Source: Deltaproteobacteria bacterium (GTDB lineage: Bacteria > Desulfobacterota > Binatia > UBA9968). Taken from it: a stretch of 7,725 nt of DNA. This document shows positions 5,457-7,725 of this stretch, piece by piece. A program made the position numbers and the translations under genes. The stretch lies in the NCBI GenBank assembly GCA_005879435.1, contig VBKX01000112.1:1-7725 (forward strand). Reading direction: 5' to 3'. How positions within the stretch are numbered: the first letter of the stretch is position 1; every line of letters starts with the position of its first letter. The notes under the pieces were generated by a model. That model did no database searches, was not told the DNA's origin, and was given only the letters and a program-made list of their open reading frames with translations.

Positions 5457-6393
5457 ATGAGATTGCTGCCGCGAACCGTTCTATTTTTCGCCGGGATGAT
5501 CAGTTTGCTTGCGCCGATGCGGAGCGAAAGCGCGAGTGCGCCGCGGATCCGTGTCGGATATTCGCAACCAAAGAAGCTCGGCTTTTTGAAAAATACGGCT
5601 TCGACGCCGAGATGATCTACGTCCAGGGAGTACAGCTGATTCAGGTGCACGTCGCCGGTCAATTGGATTTCTCGACTGTTTCCTCGGTGGTCTACCTGCA
5701 GGCGTCGGTGGAAGGGGCTGACCTCGTACAAATTGGCAGTTCCATCGACGGACAGATCATGAAAGTGATGGTTCATCCTTCGATTACGAAGCCCCAGGAT
5801 CTTAAAGGAAAAACGCTCGCTGTCACGCCCTTTGGCTCGCTGACGGATTTGCTGATTCGCCCGGCACTGAAGAACTGGGGATTGGAACCGCAAAAGGATG
5901 TGAAACTGATTCAGATTGGCCGCATGCCCGATATCGTAACGGCAATTTCCCAGCGTACCGTGGATGGCGGCGTCATTTCCTTTCCGACGTCGATTCAAGC
6001 GGAGAAGTTGAATCTCAAGACACTGCTGGATTATGCCGACTCCGGCTACGAGATCCCGGCCACCACGGTCGTCATTAGCCGCAAGTTCGGCAAAAGCAAT
6101 CGCGATGAGGTTCTGCGCTTTCTAAAATGACGGATCGCGAGCTGGGCATTCGGGCGCTGAGGAAATACGGCGGGATCAGCGACCGCGATATGCTGGCAAG
6201 CACTTACGATCTCTTCACGTCGCGCTACATCAAGAAGATTCCCAAGATAAATCTCAAGGGCGTGGAAAACTCGCTGAGCTTGATCGCCGAGAATAATCCC
6301 AAAGCAAAAAACCGCAAGGTCGACGAGTTCATCGACGCGAGTTATATGGACGAGCTGGAGAAAACTGGTTTTATCAAGTCGGTGTGGAAGTGA
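5457..6393 (+). pseudogene. NitT/TauT-type ABC transporter solute-binding protein, disrupted by two frameshifts
   Basis: From the ATG at 5457 the first frame encodes a Sec signal peptide (MRLLPRTVLFFAGMISLLAP, then an SESASA-type cleavage region) and the mature start RIRVGYS. The family then shifts to a second frame at about 5562-5566 with ATKEARLFEKYGFDAE. It runs through VAGQLDFSTVSSVVYLQA, KPQDLKGKTLAVTPFGS and TAISQRTVDGGVISFP to RFLK, where TGA (6128-6130) stops it. A third frame continues from about 6127 with TDRELGIRALRKYGG and ends GFIKSVWK. Compared with the family (from memory), about 11 residues of the first ligand-binding loop are missing at lesion one and about 8 at lesion two, so each is more than a lost base. 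Adding these back gives about 330 residues, the usual length. It would have captured a small organic ligand in the periplasm. No permease or ATPase gene is in the window. Confidence 0.85.
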
Positions 6394-6421
6394 TGGAAAC
6401 GAGGCCTTTCGAGTTTTTCGT

Positions 6422-6457
6422 AGGATGCGGTGAGCGAATCGAATCGCATCGTTCACC
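6422..6457. repeat. Intergenic palindrome of the GATGCGGTGAGCGA type
   Basis: GATGCGGT (6424-6431) can pair with ATCGCATC (6443-6450) with one G-T pair. Alternatively GGTGAGCGA (6429-6437) can pair with TCGTTCACC (6449-6457), also with one G-T pair, so two exclusive hairpins share the sequence. It resembles the common bacterial intergenic repeat of the form TAGGnTGCGnTnAGCGnAGCGnAnCGCAnC. It lies between two converging genes (stops at 6393 and 6475) and may help end transcripts from both sides, although no strong T-run follows on either strand. Confidence 0.6.
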
Positions 6458-6474
6458 TAAGGCCACCGAAACTC

Positions 6475-7725
6475 TTAACCCTTATTCAGCGCTGCATAGA
6501 CCTTCTCCGATGTCAGCGGTAAATCATGCAAGCGCACGCCGACGGCGTCCTCAATGGCGTTGGCAATCGCCGCTGCCGTGGGGACGTTAGGAATTTCGGC
6601 TATCGCCTTGCCCTGGTAGGGAGTCGGGCCGTTGGCGTCCTGCATCAATACTGTTGTTAATTTTGGCACGTCCGCGACCGTAGCCATTTTGAACTCGCCG
6701 AGATTTGCCGTAGCCATTTTGCCATCGACCAAGGAATTGTCTTCCATCAACGCGAAACCCAATCCGGTGACTACTCCGCCGTCGATCTGTCCCTGGTAGC
6801 TCAAATGATTCAGCACAGTGCCGGAATCGTGCACGGTGGTGAGTTTGTTGACCTTCACTTGACCGGTTCCTCGATCGACCTCGACTTCCGCGACCTGCGC
6901 GGCGAAGGAAGTGATCGGCGCGCGCGACGGTTCATAGACGCTGAGATGCGTGAGCGACTCGCCGTTTTGTTCGAGCGCGAGAACGATCACGTCGCTGAAT
7001 GACATCGCCTTGCGCGCCGGGGCGTTGTAGCGTCCGTTCGCAGCCTGGATCTCTTCCGGCTTGCAGCCGATTCTCGCCGCGGCGAGAGCTAAGAGTTTTT
7101 CTTTGACTTCCGAGACGGCCTGAAAAGCCGCGGTGCCGACGCTGTTGGTCGACTTGCTGCCTCCAGTGCCCGAGTCATAAGGCGAGCTGTCGGTGTCTTC
7201 CACGCGAACCGTGACGCGCTCGCGGGGCAGGTCAAGCACTTCGCTGACGATCTGTTGCACGACCGTGTGAATACCGGGACCGACGTCGGGAACTCCCAGG
7301 TGCACGTTAACGCGGCCATCGGTTTCAATAGTGATCGCCGCGCCGGATTTTCCCGCGCCCGACGGTCGCTCGTAGACGGCCACGCCGCGGCCGACGCTTT
7401 TTCCCTTGGGTTTTTTCCAGCCGGAAGTATCGAGTGCTTTCTTCAAGATATCTTTGACGACAATGCCTTTCAGTTTCTGGCCGAAGGGCGTCGCATCGCC
7501 ATCGTCGAGTAGGTTTTTCATACGGAACTCGACAGGGTTCATGCCCAGTTCGCGCGCGATGATATCGATCTGCGACTCCATAGCGAAAGTCGTCTGCGGG
7601 CTGCCCGGCGTGCGCGTCTGCGTGCAAGGAACCTGATTGGTATAAGCGCAGATCGTTTCGACCTGGATCGCGGGAATCCGGTAGTAGCTGGCGACGCGCC
7701 GGGGGCCTTGCACGGTGACTTCGGC
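6475..7725 (-). CDS. Xanthine dehydrogenase/CO dehydrogenase-type molybdopterin-binding subunit, C-terminal part
   Basis: The reading frame is open to the right edge, so only the last 416 codons are present; the GTG at 7711-7713 is internal. The protein is the large molybdenum-cofactor subunit of the xanthine oxidase family, which hydroxylates or oxidises C-H bonds of heterocycles, aldehydes, aromatic CoA esters or CO. Recognisable pieces in order are AYTNQVPCTQTRTPGSPQ (usually GxFRGFGxPQ or RAPGxPQ), MESQIDIIARELGMNPVEFRMKNLL, PDVGPGIHTVVQQIVSEVL (the 'GQG' loop), GTGGSKSTNSVGTAAFQAV, and the active-site base Glu in GKAIAEIPNVPTAAAIANAI, codon 6595-6597. It ends with VRLHDLPLTSEKVYAAL. CODH is unlikely, because no Cys-Ser-Phe-Arg active-site loop is visible. 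It points toward the broken plus-strand genes, so it belongs to a separate transcript. The FAD and 2Fe-2S subunits are not in the window. Confidence 0.9.
   Translation of the reverse strand, partial: AEVTVQGPRRVASYYRIPAIQVETICAYTNQVPCTQTRTPGSPQTTFAMESQIDIIARELGMNPVEFRMKNLLDDGDATPFGQKLKGIVVKDILKKALDTSGWKKPKGKSVGRGVAVYERPSGAGKSGAAITIETDGRVNVHLGVPDVGPGIHTVVQQIVSEVLDLPRERVTVRVEDTDSSPYDSGTGGSKSTNSVGTAAFQAVSEVKEKLLALAAARIGCKPEEIQAANGRYNAPARKAMSFSDVIVLALEQNGESLTHLSVYEPSRAPITSFAAQVAEVEVDRGTGQVKVNKLTTVHDSGTVLNHLSYQGQIDGGVVTGLGFALMEDNSLVDGKMATANLGEFKMATVADVPKLTTVLMQDANGPTPYQGKAIAEIPNVPTAAAIANAIEDAVGVRLHDLPLTSEKVYAALNKG

Noticed and set aside
5390..6130. A single 246-residue gene starting near 5390
   Set aside because: Its first ~58 residues overlap the end of the LLM gene and the signal-peptide coding region in the wrong frame. 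Only the part after about 5564 is real solute-binding protein sequence.
6475..7713. A complete 412-residue gene with a GTG start at 7711-7713
   Set aside because: The frame stays open to the window edge (A-E-V-T before it), and the family protein is much longer. The GTG is internal.

Overview
The window is GC-rich bacterial chromosomal DNA. It carries a chain of plus-strand catabolic genes that meets one minus-strand gene near the right end. The gene mix is thiamine-diphosphate lyase, carboxymuconolactone-decarboxylase-like protein, class III CoA-transferase, MaoC-like protein, luciferase-like oxidoreductase, NitT/TauT-type solute-binding protein and molybdenum hydroxylase. Such a mix is typical of metabolically broad, mostly uncultured soil or sediment lineages (Binatota-, Rokubacteria- or Tectomicrobia-like) and of some Proteobacteria. 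I cannot place the organism more closely from this sequence. No rRNA, tRNA, CRISPR array, transposase, integrase or phage gene was seen.

Layout. Bases 1-195 are the 3' end of an amidohydrolase gene. A spacer with inverted TTGAAC/GTTCAA repeats follows, then an intact 564-residue TPP enzyme (350-2044). The 220-base spacer after it holds a REP-like double hairpin (2102-2178). Next come a 124-residue CMD-fold protein (2265-2639), a CoA-transferase (2731-3933) and, overlapping it by ATGA, a MaoC/hot-dog protein (3930-4400). The last two plus-strand genes are both broken. A flavin-dependent LLM oxidoreductase gene (4478-5439) has one in-frame stop and one frameshift. An ABC-transporter solute-binding protein gene (5457-6393) has two frameshifts, each with apparent missing sequence. 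A short palindromic spacer separates them from the C-terminal half of a xanthine-dehydrogenase-type molybdopterin subunit on the minus strand (6475 to beyond 7725).

How the genes may work together (inference). The amidohydrolase, TPP lyase, CoA-transferase and MaoC protein could open, cleave and activate an organic acid as a CoA thioester. The LLM oxidoreductase and the solute-binding protein would have supplied oxidation and uptake, but both look dead in this sequence. The substrate is unknown. Two proteins keep their fold signature but lack the best-known catalytic residues of their families: the CMD-like protein has no CxxC, and the MaoC protein lacks the Asp/His hydratase pair.

The main surprises are the clustering of four disabling lesions in the last two plus-strand genes, and the fact that almost every spacer carries a short-repeat or palindromic element. 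One of these elements occupies the translation initiation region of the CoA-transferase, and another supplies the MaoC stop codon. I see no convincing wholly new system. The repeats and the modified active sites are the points most worth following.
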